A program made the position numbers and the translations under genes. 64,000 nucleotides of DNA, taken from assembly GCF_000373565.1 (NCBI RefSeq), contig NZ_KB891808.1, positions 109,317 to 173,316 on the forward strand. Direction: 5' to 3'. The notes below the pieces were generated by a model. That model searched no databases, was not told where the DNA came from, and saw only the letters and a list, made by a program, of their open reading frames with translations. Positions 24,846-32,773 of this stretch are shown here, one piece after another. The stretch comes from Streptomyces sp. HmicA12 (GTDB lineage Bacteria > Actinomycetota > Actinomycetes > Streptomycetales > Streptomycetaceae). The first letter of the stretch is position 1; each line of letters begins with the position of its first letter.

Positions 24846-26420
24846 TCAGACGGTCGCCCTCCCGCAGGTCGGCTCGACGGGTGCGGTCTCCTCGGACGCC
24901 GTCTCCGTGTCGCGCACCCGCACCTTGCGCAGGGAGGCGATGGCGAGGACCGCGGCGGCGAGCAGCAGGACCGCGCCCGCGACGGCCGCCGCCCGCATGC
25001 CGTCGGTGAACGCCTCCCGTGCGACGGTGGTCAGGGCCGACCCCGCGTCGCCCGGCAGCTGCCCGGCGACCGCGAGGGCGCCGCCCAGCGTCTCGTGGGC
25101 CGCGGCCGGGGCGTCGGACGGGATGCCGTGGCGGTAGACCGCGGTGCCGATGGAGCCCAGGACGGCCATGCCGAGGGCGCCGCCGAACTCGGCGCCCGTC
25201 TCCAACAGGGACGCTGCGGAGCCCGAGTTGGCGACCGGCACGGTGCCGAGCGCCAGGTCCATCATCTGGGACATCACGGTGACGATCCCGGCGGCGAGGA
25301 CACCGGCGCCGGCCAGGACCAGCCACAGCGAGTCGGTGCCGGCGAGGGCGAGCAAGCCGTACCCGGCGGCGGCGACGGTGAAGCCGCCGGCGACGACGTG
25401 GGCGCGGTGCACGCCCTTGTCGACGAGCTGCGCGGCGACGGGCGCCGCCACACCGACCAGGACGGTGGGGAGCAGCGCCCACAGGGCGGCCGACATCGAG
25501 CTCTTGCCGAGCACGGACTGCAGGTACTGGGTGGTGAAGTACGCCGAGCCCATCATGCCGAAGGAGGAGACGAGGTTCAGGACGACGGCGGGGGCGAAGC
25601 CCCGGCCGCGGAACAGTACGGGGGAGATCAGCGGGGACTTCGCGGTGCGCTGGCGGTGCACGAACAGGGCGGCGAACAGCAGGCCCACGGTGATCGACAC
25701 GACGTACCGCACGTTCCAGCCCTCGGACGGGATCTCCTTGATGCCGTAGATGACGGGCAGCACGGCGGCCATCGACAGCGGCACGCTGAGCAGGTCGAAG
25801 CGGCCGGGCTCGGGGTTCTTCGACTCGGGCAGCAGGAACGGGCCGAGGACCAGGAGCAGCACCATCGCGGGCAGGTTGACGAGGAAGACCGAGCCCCACC
25901 AGAAGTACTCGACGAGGACACCGCTCATCACCGAACCGAGCGCGACGCCGCCGGTCATGACGGCCGACCACAGGCCGATCGCCTTCGCGCGCTGGCCGGC
26001 GTCGGTGAACATCGTGCGGATGATCGCCATGGTGGACGGCATGAGCGTCGCGCCGCCGATCCCGAGGAGCGCGCGGGCGGCGATGAGGGTCTCGGCGCTG
26101 TTCGCGTACGCGGCGAGGACGGAGGCGGTGCCGAAGGCGGCGGCGCCGATCAGGAGCAGCTTGCGGCGCCCGATGCGGTCACCGAGCGAGCCCATCGTCA
26201 TCAGCAGGCCGGCGAGCACGAACGCGTAGATGTCGAAGATCCACAGCTGCTGGGTGCCGCTCGGCTCCAGGTCCGCGCTGATCGCGGGGATCGCGAAGTA
26301 GAGGACCGAGACGTCCATGGAGACGAGGAGCAGCGGCAGCATCAGGACGCCGAGTGCGGTCCATTCCTTGCGCCCCGCACGGGAGTCGGGGGTCGTGGTG
26401 GTGCCCGTCGAGTTCGTCAT
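24846..26420 (-). CDS. MFS drug exporter, DHA2 (14-TM, EmrB/QacA) type
   Basis: 524-residue 14-TM proton antiporter. N-terminal features: LLLVSMDVSVLYFAIPAI (TM1 with the DHA2 motif D1), QQLWIFDIYAFVLAGLLM, GSLGDRIGRRKLLLIG (motif A) and RALLGIGGATLMPSTMAII (motif B/C region). Multidrug or self-resistance export is likely. ATG 26420 is chosen because a matching -35/-10 (TAGACA, 17 bp, TATGGT) places the transcript start on this ATG, i.e. a leaderless message; ATG 26432 would lie within the -10. Divergent from a TetR regulator whose operators overlap both promoters, so it is probably repressed by it and induced by a substrate. Confidence 0.9.
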   Translation of the reverse strand: MTNSTGTTTTPDSRAGRKEWTALGVLMLPLLLVSMDVSVLYFAIPAISADLEPSGTQQLWIFDIYAFVLAGLLMTMGSLGDRIGRRKLLLIGAAAFGTASVLAAYANSAETLIAARALLGIGGATLMPSTMAIIRTMFTDAGQRAKAIGLWSAVMTGGVALGSVMSGVLVEYFWWGSVFLVNLPAMVLLLVLGPFLLPESKNPEPGRFDLLSVPLSMAAVLPVIYGIKEIPSEGWNVRYVVSITVGLLFAALFVHRQRTAKSPLISPVLFRGRGFAPAVVLNLVSSFGMMGSAYFTTQYLQSVLGKSSMSAALWALLPTVLVGVAAPVAAQLVDKGVHRAHVVAGGFTVAAAGYGLLALAGTDSLWLVLAGAGVLAAGIVTVMSQMMDLALGTVPVANSGSAASLLETGAEFGGALGMAVLGSIGTAVYRHGIPSDAPAAAHETLGGALAVAGQLPGDAGSALTTVAREAFTDGMRAAAVAGAVLLLAAAVLAIASLRKVRVRDTETASEETAPVEPTCGRATV

Positions 26421-26427
26421 GACAGGA

Positions 26428-26510
26428 ACCATACGGACGTCTTAAACGCTTGTCTAGTACGAGCGTATGGGACTTTCGTTTAAGACGTTCGTCTGGATTC
26501 TGGGTAGGCT
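26428..26510. promoter_or_regulatory. Divergent promoter/operator of MFS exporter and TetR
   Basis: A perfect 12-bp inverted repeat, acgtcttaaacg (26437-26448) and cgtttaagacgt (26477-26488), has centres 40 bp apart. Inside or next to it are two shorter palindromes: acgct...agcgt (26446-26466) and agacgttcgtct (26483-26494). Leftward promoter: TAGACA, 17 bp, TATGGT (26433-26428). Rightward promoter: AAGACG at 26482-26487, 17 bp, TAGGCT (26505-26510). Both place the transcript start at the ATG of their gene. Confidence 0.75.
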
Positions 26511-26516
26511 GAAGGC

Positions 26517-27086
26517 ATGGGACATCGCGAGGATCTGCTCGAAGGCGCCAAGCGCGTACTTCTGGAGAAGGGGTTCGCGCGCACGACCGCGCGCGACATC
26601 GTCAAGGAGTCGGGGACGAACCTGGCGTCGATCGGCTACCACTACGGGTCGAAGGACGCGCTGCTCGCGCAGGCCTATGTGGCGCTGGCCGAGAAGGCGG
26701 GCGACGAGTGGGGCGGGCCGCACGAACCGGCGGGCGCGCCGGGCTCGTTGGAGAGGTTCAGGGCCGTGGTCGGCGGGATCACCGACAGCCTCGGCAAGCC
26801 CGGCTCCATCTGGCACCTGAGCGTGGAGCTCATCACGCTGGGCGACAAGCTCCCGGCCCTGCGCGCGCACATGTCGGCGGCCCAGCGCGAGGCCGGGCGC
26901 GGCTTCATCGGCATGATCATGGGGGAGGAGCCGCCGGCCGACGACCCGAGCGTGGACACCCTCGGCAAGTTCTTCTCGGTGCTGGTCCTCGGACTCATCG
27001 CCCAGCACACCTTCGACCCGGAGTTCTCGCCGAGCGCCGATGAACTCACCGAGGGATTGCGGCAGTTGATGGAGACGGCCGGCTAG
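26517..27086 (+). CDS. TetR/AcrR family repressor
   Basis: 189 residues. The HTH occupies residues 5-50 (LLEGAKRVLLEKGFARTTARDIVKESGTNLASIGYHYGSKDALLAQAY); the C-terminal ligand domain is less conserved and ends SADELTEGLRQLMETAG. It faces the MFS exporter gene across a region with operators, the standard layout of an autoregulated efflux repressor. It seems to have a leaderless message: -10 TAGGCT ends 6 bases before ATG 26517 and no ribosome site is visible. Confidence 0.9.
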   Translation: MGHREDLLEGAKRVLLEKGFARTTARDIVKESGTNLASIGYHYGSKDALLAQAYVALAEKAGDEWGGPHEPAGAPGSLERFRAVVGGITDSLGKPGSIWHLSVELITLGDKLPALRAHMSAAQREAGRGFIGMIMGEEPPADDPSVDTLGKFFSVLVLGLIAQHTFDPEFSPSADELTEGLRQLMETAG

Positions 27087-27108
27087 ACGGCAACCCGGCC
27101 CAGGGGCC

Positions 27109-28293
27109 CTAGAGCCGCGCCGCCTTCAACCCCATGTGCAGCAGCAGTCGGTCCTCGCCCTCGTCCAGGTCGAGGCCGGTGAGCTGTTCCACCCGGGACA
27201 GGCGGTAGTAGAGGGTCTGGCGGTGGATGCCGAGCGCGGCCGCCGTGCGGCCCGCCTGGCCCGCGCAGTCGAGGAACACCTCGGCGGTGTGGGCCAGTTG
27301 GTGGTGGGCGGGGGAGAGCAGCGCGGTCAGCGTCGGGTCGTGGGCGGTCTCGGCGGGGAGCGAGGTCAGCAGGCGGTACGGGCCGATCGCCGACCACTGC
27401 GTGTCGGGGCCCAGGCGCGGGTTGGCCAGGGCGGTGCGGGCCGCGGCCTGCGCCTCGTGCCAGGCCGCGGCGAGTTCGGCAAGGTCGGTGCGGGGGGCGC
27501 CGATGCCGGCCGCGACCGGGGTGCCGCCCGCGCGGGCCCGCAGTTTCGCCGCCGCCGCGAGCGCCGGGGTCAGTACCTCCGAGGAGCGCAGGCGCACAAG
27601 GAGCGCCAGGCACTGGCCCGTCGTGCCCCAGGGGACGGTGCACAGGGCGTCCGCGGCCGGGAGCGTGCGGACGGAGGGCGCGTCGTCGGGGTCGGCCGAC
27701 GGCCAGGGGGCCACGCAGACCACCGTGTGCAGTCCGTCCGCCCGCGCCCCCAGGGCCGTCCGGAGCGCCGCCACCGCCATGTCGCGCTGCCAGCCGCGCT
27801 CGGCGGTGAGCACCGAGTGGAACTCGCGGGTCAGATCGGCGCCGGCCTGCGCCTCGTCCGCCAGCTGCGCGCCGATCCGGCCCGCCACCTCCATCGCCGC
27901 GTCCAGCTGCTCCTGCGTGGGTCCCGGCTCGTCGTCCAGGAGCCATACGTAGCCGAGGACGATGCCCCGATGGCGTACGGGGAGGCAGATCCGGCCGCGA
28001 TAGACGCCGGCCTCCGGGGTCGCCGGAATGCGGACCGGCTCCTTGGCACGGGCGATGCCGAAGCCCTCGAACCAGGCACGGACCTCGGGCGTGGAGCTGC
28101 GCGTCAGGATCGAGCGGGTGCGGACCGGGTCCAGGGCCGACGCGTCGAAGTCATTGCCCCCGGCCCCGCCTCCGTCACCGTCGCTGAGCTGCGCGCCGAA
28201 CGCGATCAGCCGGAAGTCGCGGTTCTCGAGCGTCGCGGGGGCGCCGAGCAGTGCCGAGATCTCGTCGACCAGTTCCTGGTAATCGCCCTTCAC
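27109..28293 (-). CDS. PucR-type regulator, probable proline-utilisation activator (PutR-like)
   Basis: 394 residues. N-terminal sensory region with a GAF-like fold (about 60-150), a central GGDEF-like domain of PucR proteins, and a C-terminal PucR HTH (RTAAALGIHRQTLYYRLSRVEQLTGLDLDEGEDRLLLHMGL). It is divergent from the proline dehydrogenase gene. PucR regulators next to put genes control proline catabolism in actinobacteria, so this is inferred to sense proline. Start: GTG 28293 gives the family-like N-terminus KGDYQELVDEISALLG; the frame is open to ATG 28332, and ribosome-site evidence is weak for both. Confidence 0.85.
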   Translation of the reverse strand: MKGDYQELVDEISALLGAPATLENRDFRLIAFGAQLSDGDGGGAGGNDFDASALDPVRTRSILTRSSTPEVRAWFEGFGIARAKEPVRIPATPEAGVYRGRICLPVRHRGIVLGYVWLLDDEPGPTQEQLDAAMEVAGRIGAQLADEAQAGADLTREFHSVLTAERGWQRDMAVAALRTALGARADGLHTVVCVAPWPSADPDDAPSVRTLPAADALCTVPWGTTGQCLALLVRLRSSEVLTPALAAAAKLRARAGGTPVAAGIGAPRTDLAELAAAWHEAQAAARTALANPRLGPDTQWSAIGPYRLLTSLPAETAHDPTLTALLSPAHHQLAHTAEVFLDCAGQAGRTAAALGIHRQTLYYRLSRVEQLTGLDLDEGEDRLLLHMGLKAARL

Positions 28294-28329
28294 CCCACCA
28301 TTCTCACTCACCCCGGGCGTCGCTTCATA

Positions 28330-28370
28330 CATCTGTCTGAGGTGGCGGCCACAGATGCGTGACAGCTGTC
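28330..28370. promoter_or_regulatory. Putative regulator sites between pucR-type gene and proline dehydrogenase
   Basis: Inverted repeat catctgt (28330-28336) / acagatg (28351-28357), centres 21 bp apart, followed by a perfect 10-bp palindrome gacagctgtc (28361-28370). A candidate -10 for the dehydrogenase, TAGATT, is at 28396-28401. These are reasonable sites for the PucR-type regulator. Confidence 0.45.
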
Positions 28371-28500
28371 GATGGCACAGGATCGGAGGGATCCTTAGAT
28401 TTCACGGTGGTTCCACGTGCCGTACCCGCTTTGCGGTGATTCGGCCCGGCGTTATGCGTCCGTCCTCCTGTCCTCTCCACATGCTCCATGGAGGTGCCCC

Positions 28501-29427
28501 GTGCTGGCTCCCCTGATCCTCGCCGCGTCGCGCAGCGACAAGATGCGCTCCTTCGTGTCGGCGGCGCCGGGCACCAAGCAGGTCGTCGACCGGTTCATCG
28601 CCGGCGAGACCGTCGACCAGGTGATCCCGATCGTTCAGGACGCCGCCGCCAAGGGCCTGGAAGTCACCCTCGACGTCGTCGGTGAGGACATCACCACCGT
28701 CGAGCAGTCCCACGCGGCGCGCGACGCCTACCTTGAGCTCGTCCAGCACCTGAAGGACCTCGGCCTGGGTACCAAGGCCGAGATGTCCGTGAAGCTGTCG
28801 ATGTTCGGCCAGGCGCTGGAGGGCGGCCACGAGCTGGCCCTCGCCAACGTCCGCCCGGTCGTCGAGGCCGCCGCCGCCATCGGCACCACGGTCACGCTCG
28901 ACGCCGAGGACCACACCACCCTCGACTCGATGTTCGCCATCCACGAGGAGCTGCGGAAGGACTTCCCGCAGACCGGCTGCGTCATCCAGTCCTACCTCTT
29001 CCGCACCGAGGACGACGCCCGCCGCCTGGCCGCCGCCGGCTCGCGCGTGCGCATCGTGAAGGGCGCCTACAAGGAGCCCGCCGAGGTCGCTTACCAGGAC
29101 AAGGCCGAGATCGACAAGGCGTACGTCCGGATCATGCGCATCCTCATGGAGGGCTCCGGGTACCCGATGATCGGTTCCCACGACCCGCGCCTGATCTCCA
29201 TCGCGCAGGAGCTCGGCCGCCAGGCCGGGCGCAAGCTGGACGAGTACGAGTTCCAGATGCTCTACGGGATCCGCAGCGACGAGCACCTGCGGCTCGCCGC
29301 CGAGGGCCACCGGATGCGTGTCTACACCGCGTACGGCACCGACTGGTACGGATACTTCATGCGCCGCCTCGCGGAGAAGCCGGCCAACCTGCTGTTCTTC
29401 GCCCGCTCGGTCCTCACCAAGGGCTGA
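28501..29427 (+). CDS. Proline dehydrogenase
   Basis: 308-residue monofunctional FAD enzyme oxidising L-proline to pyrroline-5-carboxylate at the membrane. TIM-barrel signatures: AEMSVKLSMFGQAL, VTLDAEDHTTLDSMF, GCVIQSYLFRTEDDA, RVRIVKGAYKEPAEVAYQ, EFQMLYGIR and the substrate-binding VYTAYGTDWYGYFMRRLAEKPAN. GTG 28501 follows a perfect GGAGG ribosome site (GGAGGTGCCCC). The P5C dehydrogenase follows after 85 bp; together they convert proline to glutamate. In enterobacteria the two are fused as PutA; here they are separate. Confidence 0.95.
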   Translation: MLAPLILAASRSDKMRSFVSAAPGTKQVVDRFIAGETVDQVIPIVQDAAAKGLEVTLDVVGEDITTVEQSHAARDAYLELVQHLKDLGLGTKAEMSVKLSMFGQALEGGHELALANVRPVVEAAAAIGTTVTLDAEDHTTLDSMFAIHEELRKDFPQTGCVIQSYLFRTEDDARRLAAAGSRVRIVKGAYKEPAEVAYQDKAEIDKAYVRIMRILMEGSGYPMIGSHDPRLISIAQELGRQAGRKLDEYEFQMLYGIRSDEHLRLAAEGHRMRVYTAYGTDWYGYFMRRLAEKPANLLFFARSVLTKG

Positions 29428-29438
29428 GCCCCACCGTC

Positions 29439-29470
29439 GTCATACGTATGACGCGCGTGCGTCATACGTA
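29439..29470. promoter_or_regulatory. Palindrome plus repeated half-site between proline and P5C dehydrogenase genes
   Basis: A perfect 14-bp palindrome gtcatacgtatgac (29439-29452), and the half-site gtcatacgta again at 29461-29470, 22 bp (two helical turns) downstream. Lies between the two genes, 43 bp before the second start. Likely a transcription-factor site; could also form a weak hairpin. Confidence 0.55.
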
Positions 29471-29512
29471 AAACGTTCCCGACTCCCCGACCCCCGAAGG
29501 AGATTACGGACC

Positions 29513-31150
29513 ATGACCCTGGACGCCGTGACCCAGGTCCCCGCCCCGGTCAACGAGCCGGTGCACGGCTACGCCCCCGGTTCCCCGGAGCGTGCCCGCC
29601 TGGAGGCCAAGCTCAAGGAGCTGGCCGAGAACCCGATCGAGCTGCCCTGCACCATCGGCGGCGTCCGTCGGATGGGTGGCGGCGAGCGCTTCGACGTCGT
29701 GCAGCCGCACAACCACAAGGCCGTCATCGGTACGTACGCGAACGCCACGGAGCAGGACGCCCAGGACGCGGTCGACGCCGCCCTGGCCGCCGCCCCCGCC
29801 TGGCGCGCGATGGCCTTCGACGACCGCGCCGCGATCATCCTGCGCGCCGCCGAGCTGCTCTCCACCACGTGGCGCGAGACGATGGCCGCCTCCACGATGC
29901 TCGGCCAGTCGAAGACCGCCCAGCAGGCCGAGATCGACACCCCGTGCGAGCTCGTCGACTTCTGGCGCTTCAACGTCCACTACGCCCGCAACCTGCTCGC
30001 CGAGCAGCCGCCGGCCAACTCCACCGGCGTGTGGAACCGCATGGACCACCGCCCGCTGGAGGGCTTCGTCTACGCGATCACGCCGTTCAACTTCACGGCC
30101 ATCGCGGGCAACCTGCCCACCGCCCCGGCCCTCATGGGCAACGTGGTGGTCTGGAAGCCGTCCCCGACGCAGACCCACGCCGCCGTGCTGCTCCTGCAGC
30201 TCCTGGAGGAGGCCGGTCTGCCCAAGGGCGTCATCAACCTGGTGACCGGTGACGGCCTCGCCGTCTCCGAGGTGGCCCTGAACCACCGCGACCTGGCCGG
30301 CATCCACTTCACCGGCTCGACCAAGACCTTCCAGCACCTGTGGAAGACGGTCGGCAACAACATCGAGAAGTACCGCACCTACCCGCGTCTCGTCGGCGAG
30401 ACCGGCGGCAAGGACTTCGTCGTCGCCCACCCGAGCGCCGACCGTGCCGTCCTCAAGACGGCGCTGACCCGCGGCTCCTTCGAGTACCAGGGCCAGAAGT
30501 GCTCCGCCTCGTCGCGCGCCTACATCCCGGCGTCCATCTGGAACGACGGGTTCAAGGAGGAGTTCGCGGCCGAGGTCGACGGCATCACCATGGGTGACGT
30601 CACCGACCTGTCGAACTTCATCGGCGCCGTCATCGACGACCGCTCCTTCGCCAAGAACAAGGCGGCCATCGACCGTGCCAAGGACGACGCGTCCTGCACG
30701 ATCGTCGCGGGCGGCACGTACGACGACTCGACCGGCTACTTCGTGCGCCCGACCGTCGTCGAGTGCACCGACCCGGCCAACGAGGTCTTCACGACCGAGT
30801 ACTTCGGCCCGATCCTCGCGATCCACGTCTACGAGGACGACCAGTACGACGCCATGCTGGAGCAGATGGAGTCGGCCTCCGACTACGCGCTCACCGGCTC
30901 GGTCATCGCCAACGACCGCGCCGCCGCCGCGCACACGATGGAGAAGCTCCGCTACGCCGCGGGCAACTTCTACATCAACGACAAGTCGACCGGCGCCGTC
31001 GTCGGCCAGCAGCCGTTCGGTGGCGGCCGCGCCTCCGGTACCTGCGACAAGGCCGGTGCCCCGCAGAACCTGACGCGCTGGACGCTGACCCGCGCCATCA
31101 AGGAGACGCTGGTCCCGCCGACCGAGTACACGTACCCGCACATGGGCTGA
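29513..31150 (+). CDS. pruA: L-glutamate gamma-semialdehyde (P5C) dehydrogenase
   Basis: 545-residue aldehyde dehydrogenase completing proline degradation to glutamate with NAD. Motifs: VVWKPSPTQT, GIHFTGSTKTFQHLW (NAD loop), LVGETGGKDFVVAHPSAD (catalytic Glu), EYQGQKCSASSRAYIP (catalytic Cys in QGQKCSA), TEYFGPILAIHVYED, STGAVVGQQPFGGGRASGTCDKAG (P5CDH-type substrate loop). GAAGGAG precedes ATG 29513. Length fits the 540-550 class found as stand-alone enzymes. A strong hairpin follows. Confidence 0.96.
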   Translation: MTLDAVTQVPAPVNEPVHGYAPGSPERARLEAKLKELAENPIELPCTIGGVRRMGGGERFDVVQPHNHKAVIGTYANATEQDAQDAVDAALAAAPAWRAMAFDDRAAIILRAAELLSTTWRETMAASTMLGQSKTAQQAEIDTPCELVDFWRFNVHYARNLLAEQPPANSTGVWNRMDHRPLEGFVYAITPFNFTAIAGNLPTAPALMGNVVVWKPSPTQTHAAVLLLQLLEEAGLPKGVINLVTGDGLAVSEVALNHRDLAGIHFTGSTKTFQHLWKTVGNNIEKYRTYPRLVGETGGKDFVVAHPSADRAVLKTALTRGSFEYQGQKCSASSRAYIPASIWNDGFKEEFAAEVDGITMGDVTDLSNFIGAVIDDRSFAKNKAAIDRAKDDASCTIVAGGTYDDSTGYFVRPTVVECTDPANEVFTTEYFGPILAIHVYEDDQYDAMLEQMESASDYALTGSVIANDRAAAAHTMEKLRYAAGNFYINDKSTGAVVGQQPFGGGRASGTCDKAGAPQNLTRWTLTRAIKETLVPPTEYTYPHMG

Positions 31151-31167
31151 CGCCCGCCCCCACAACC

Positions 31168-31205
31168 CCGCCCCCGGTCCAGGGCCCCACCCCGGCCGGG
31201 GGCGG
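31168..31205. terminator. Bidirectional terminator after pruA
   Basis: ccgcccccgg (31168-31177) pairs with ccgggggcgg (31196-31205), loop 18 nt; located between convergent genes. Confidence 0.7.
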
Positions 31206-31225
31206 CGTGTTCTGCGCCGCTGGAA

Positions 31226-32161
31226 TCAGCCCTCGTGGTCCGTGACCGTCAGCACGATCTTGCCCTGGGTGCGGCCCGTTCCGCTCATCTCATGGGCCTT
31301 GCCCGCCTCCGCCAGAGGGAGCACGGCCGACACGTGCGGGCGGATCCGGCCCGCCGCCATCAGGGCCGCCACCTTGCGCAGCGTCGCCCCCGAGGGCTGG
31401 ACCGCGACCCGTGCGCAGCGCACCCCGCGGGCCTCCCCGTCCTCCGCGATGACGCCCGGGTCGGAGAGGACCGCCGAGGCGAGGAGACCGCCCGGGCGCA
31501 AAGTGGCCAGGGTGCGGGGCCCGTAGGCGCCGCCGATCAGGTCGAGGGCCACGTCGATGTCGCGGACCGTGAGGGCGAAGTCCGTGGTCGTGTAGTCGAG
31601 GGGCTCGTCCACGCCGAGGTCGCGCAGGAACCTGTGCTTGTCGGCGCGGGCGGTGCCGATGACGTACGCGCCCTCGGCCTTGGCGATCTGCACCGCGATG
31701 TGGCCGACGCCGCCCGCCGCGGCGTGCACGAGCACCCGGCGTCCCGGGCCCACCGCGCCGGTGTCGATCAGGGCCTGCCAGGCGGTGAGCGCGGCGGTCG
31801 GGACCGCGGCCGCGTGCACGTGGTCGACCGTCGCCGGCTTCGGCGCGAGGTGCTCGACGCGGACGGTCACGTACTCGGCGTAGGCGCCGCCGCGGATCAT
31901 CCCGAACACCTCGTCGCCGGGCCGGAGCCCGGTCACGTCCCCGCCGCACGTCTCGACCACCCCGGACAGGTCCCGGCCGACGGTGAACGGCGGGTCGCCC
32001 AAGAGGGGTGACTCACCGGTGCGGGCCAGCCGGTCCACCGGATTCACGCCGACCGCGTGCACCCGGACCAGCACTTCGCCCTCCTGCGGCTCGGGCAGTC
32101 GCGCCTCCACCATTTCGAGCACCTCGGGTCCGCCGAGCCGCCGCTGAGTCATCACGCGCAT
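31226..32161 (-). CDS. Zinc-free NADP-dependent oxidoreductase (quinone oxidoreductase-like MDR)
   Basis: 311 residues of the medium-chain dehydrogenase family. GroES-like N-terminus: GVNPVDRLARTG, FTVGRDLSGVVE, GDEVFGM, GAYAEYV. Nucleotide-binding VLVHAAAGGVGHIAVQIAKAEGAYVIGTAR. The catalytic zinc cysteines and structural zinc loop are missing, as in QOR/zeta-crystallin enzymes. It probably reduces quinones or enones with NADPH. A strong GGGGAGGAG ribosome site precedes ATG 32161. A perfect 9-bp inverted repeat lies 60-100 bp upstream. Confidence 0.88.
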   Translation of the reverse strand: MRVMTQRRLGGPEVLEMVEARLPEPQEGEVLVRVHAVGVNPVDRLARTGESPLLGDPPFTVGRDLSGVVETCGGDVTGLRPGDEVFGMIRGGAYAEYVTVRVEHLAPKPATVDHVHAAAVPTAALTAWQALIDTGAVGPGRRVLVHAAAGGVGHIAVQIAKAEGAYVIGTARADKHRFLRDLGVDEPLDYTTTDFALTVRDIDVALDLIGGAYGPRTLATLRPGGLLASAVLSDPGVIAEDGEARGVRCARVAVQPSGATLRKVAALMAAGRIRPHVSAVLPLAEAGKAHEMSGTGRTQGKIVLTVTDHEG

Positions 32162-32623
32162 GGTGGGACTCCTCCCCAGGGGTCCGGCCGGACCACCGTG
32201 GCCCGGCCGGTGCTGGGTCCATCGTGGAGTGCGGCCGCCCCCCGCGCCATAACGCCTCCACGATCACAACTCCCGTACAGGAAAGGGGAGTCGGGGCCCG
32301 GGATGGAGTCGCTGTCGGCCGCGTACGGGTGAGCGGGGCCCTTCTGTGACTGATGGGGCTGCGGGGGCTGATGGGGCCAGTGGCGTGAGGTCCGTCTCAG
32401 ATAGTAGGAAGTCCGAGTAATTGTGGAGACAGAATCAGAGACCTGTCCTAGCTTTGTAGGAGCCGAACGTCTCGCCCGATCCGGCGAATGGCGGTCGTGA
32501 GCCGAGCACCAGGCAGGCAACCCCTGCAGCTCCCGCTCCCCGCCCCTTCCGGCGCCTCGAAATCCCCGTGGATCCCGCGCACTTCCGCGCGTGACCTCAT
32601 GTGATCTCAAGGAGTCGATCACC
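32162..32623. other. 462-bp divergent intergenic region
   Basis: Contains a perfect inverted repeat atcgtggag (32221-32229) / ctccacgat (32256-32264), which may be an operator for the leftward oxidoreductase gene or a hairpin. From about 32330 to 32460 the sequence becomes relatively AT-rich (agatagtaggaagtcc ... aattgtggagac), a likely promoter zone for the rightward small gene. I see no larger gene here. Confidence 0.5.
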
Positions 32624-32767
32624 ATGGCCACTGCGACGCCCGCTCGCCGCCGAGTCCGTCACGTCTCCCCGTCCACCGAAGCCGACCGCAGGACGGCGAA
32701 GATCGCCGCCGCCGCTCTCCAGCGCGCCCTGGACCGCAGGGACAACGGCGGCGAGACCGGTCACTGA
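32624..32767 (+). CDS. 47-residue basic protein, unknown function
   Basis: Encodes MATATPARRRVRHVSPSTEAD followed by an Ala/Arg helix (KIAAAALQRALDRRD) and a polar tail. A clear AAGGAG ribosome site lies 9-14 bases upstream, and codon use is typical, so it is probably real. The amphipathic basic helix would suit nucleic-acid or membrane contact; no family is recognised. It has an unusually long (about 170 bp) upstream promoter-like region of lower GC. It ends 6 bases before the converging end of the phosphatase gene. Confidence 0.6.
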   Translation: MATATPARRRVRHVSPSTEADRRTAKIAAAALQRALDRRDNGGETGH

Positions 32768-32773
32768 GACCGC

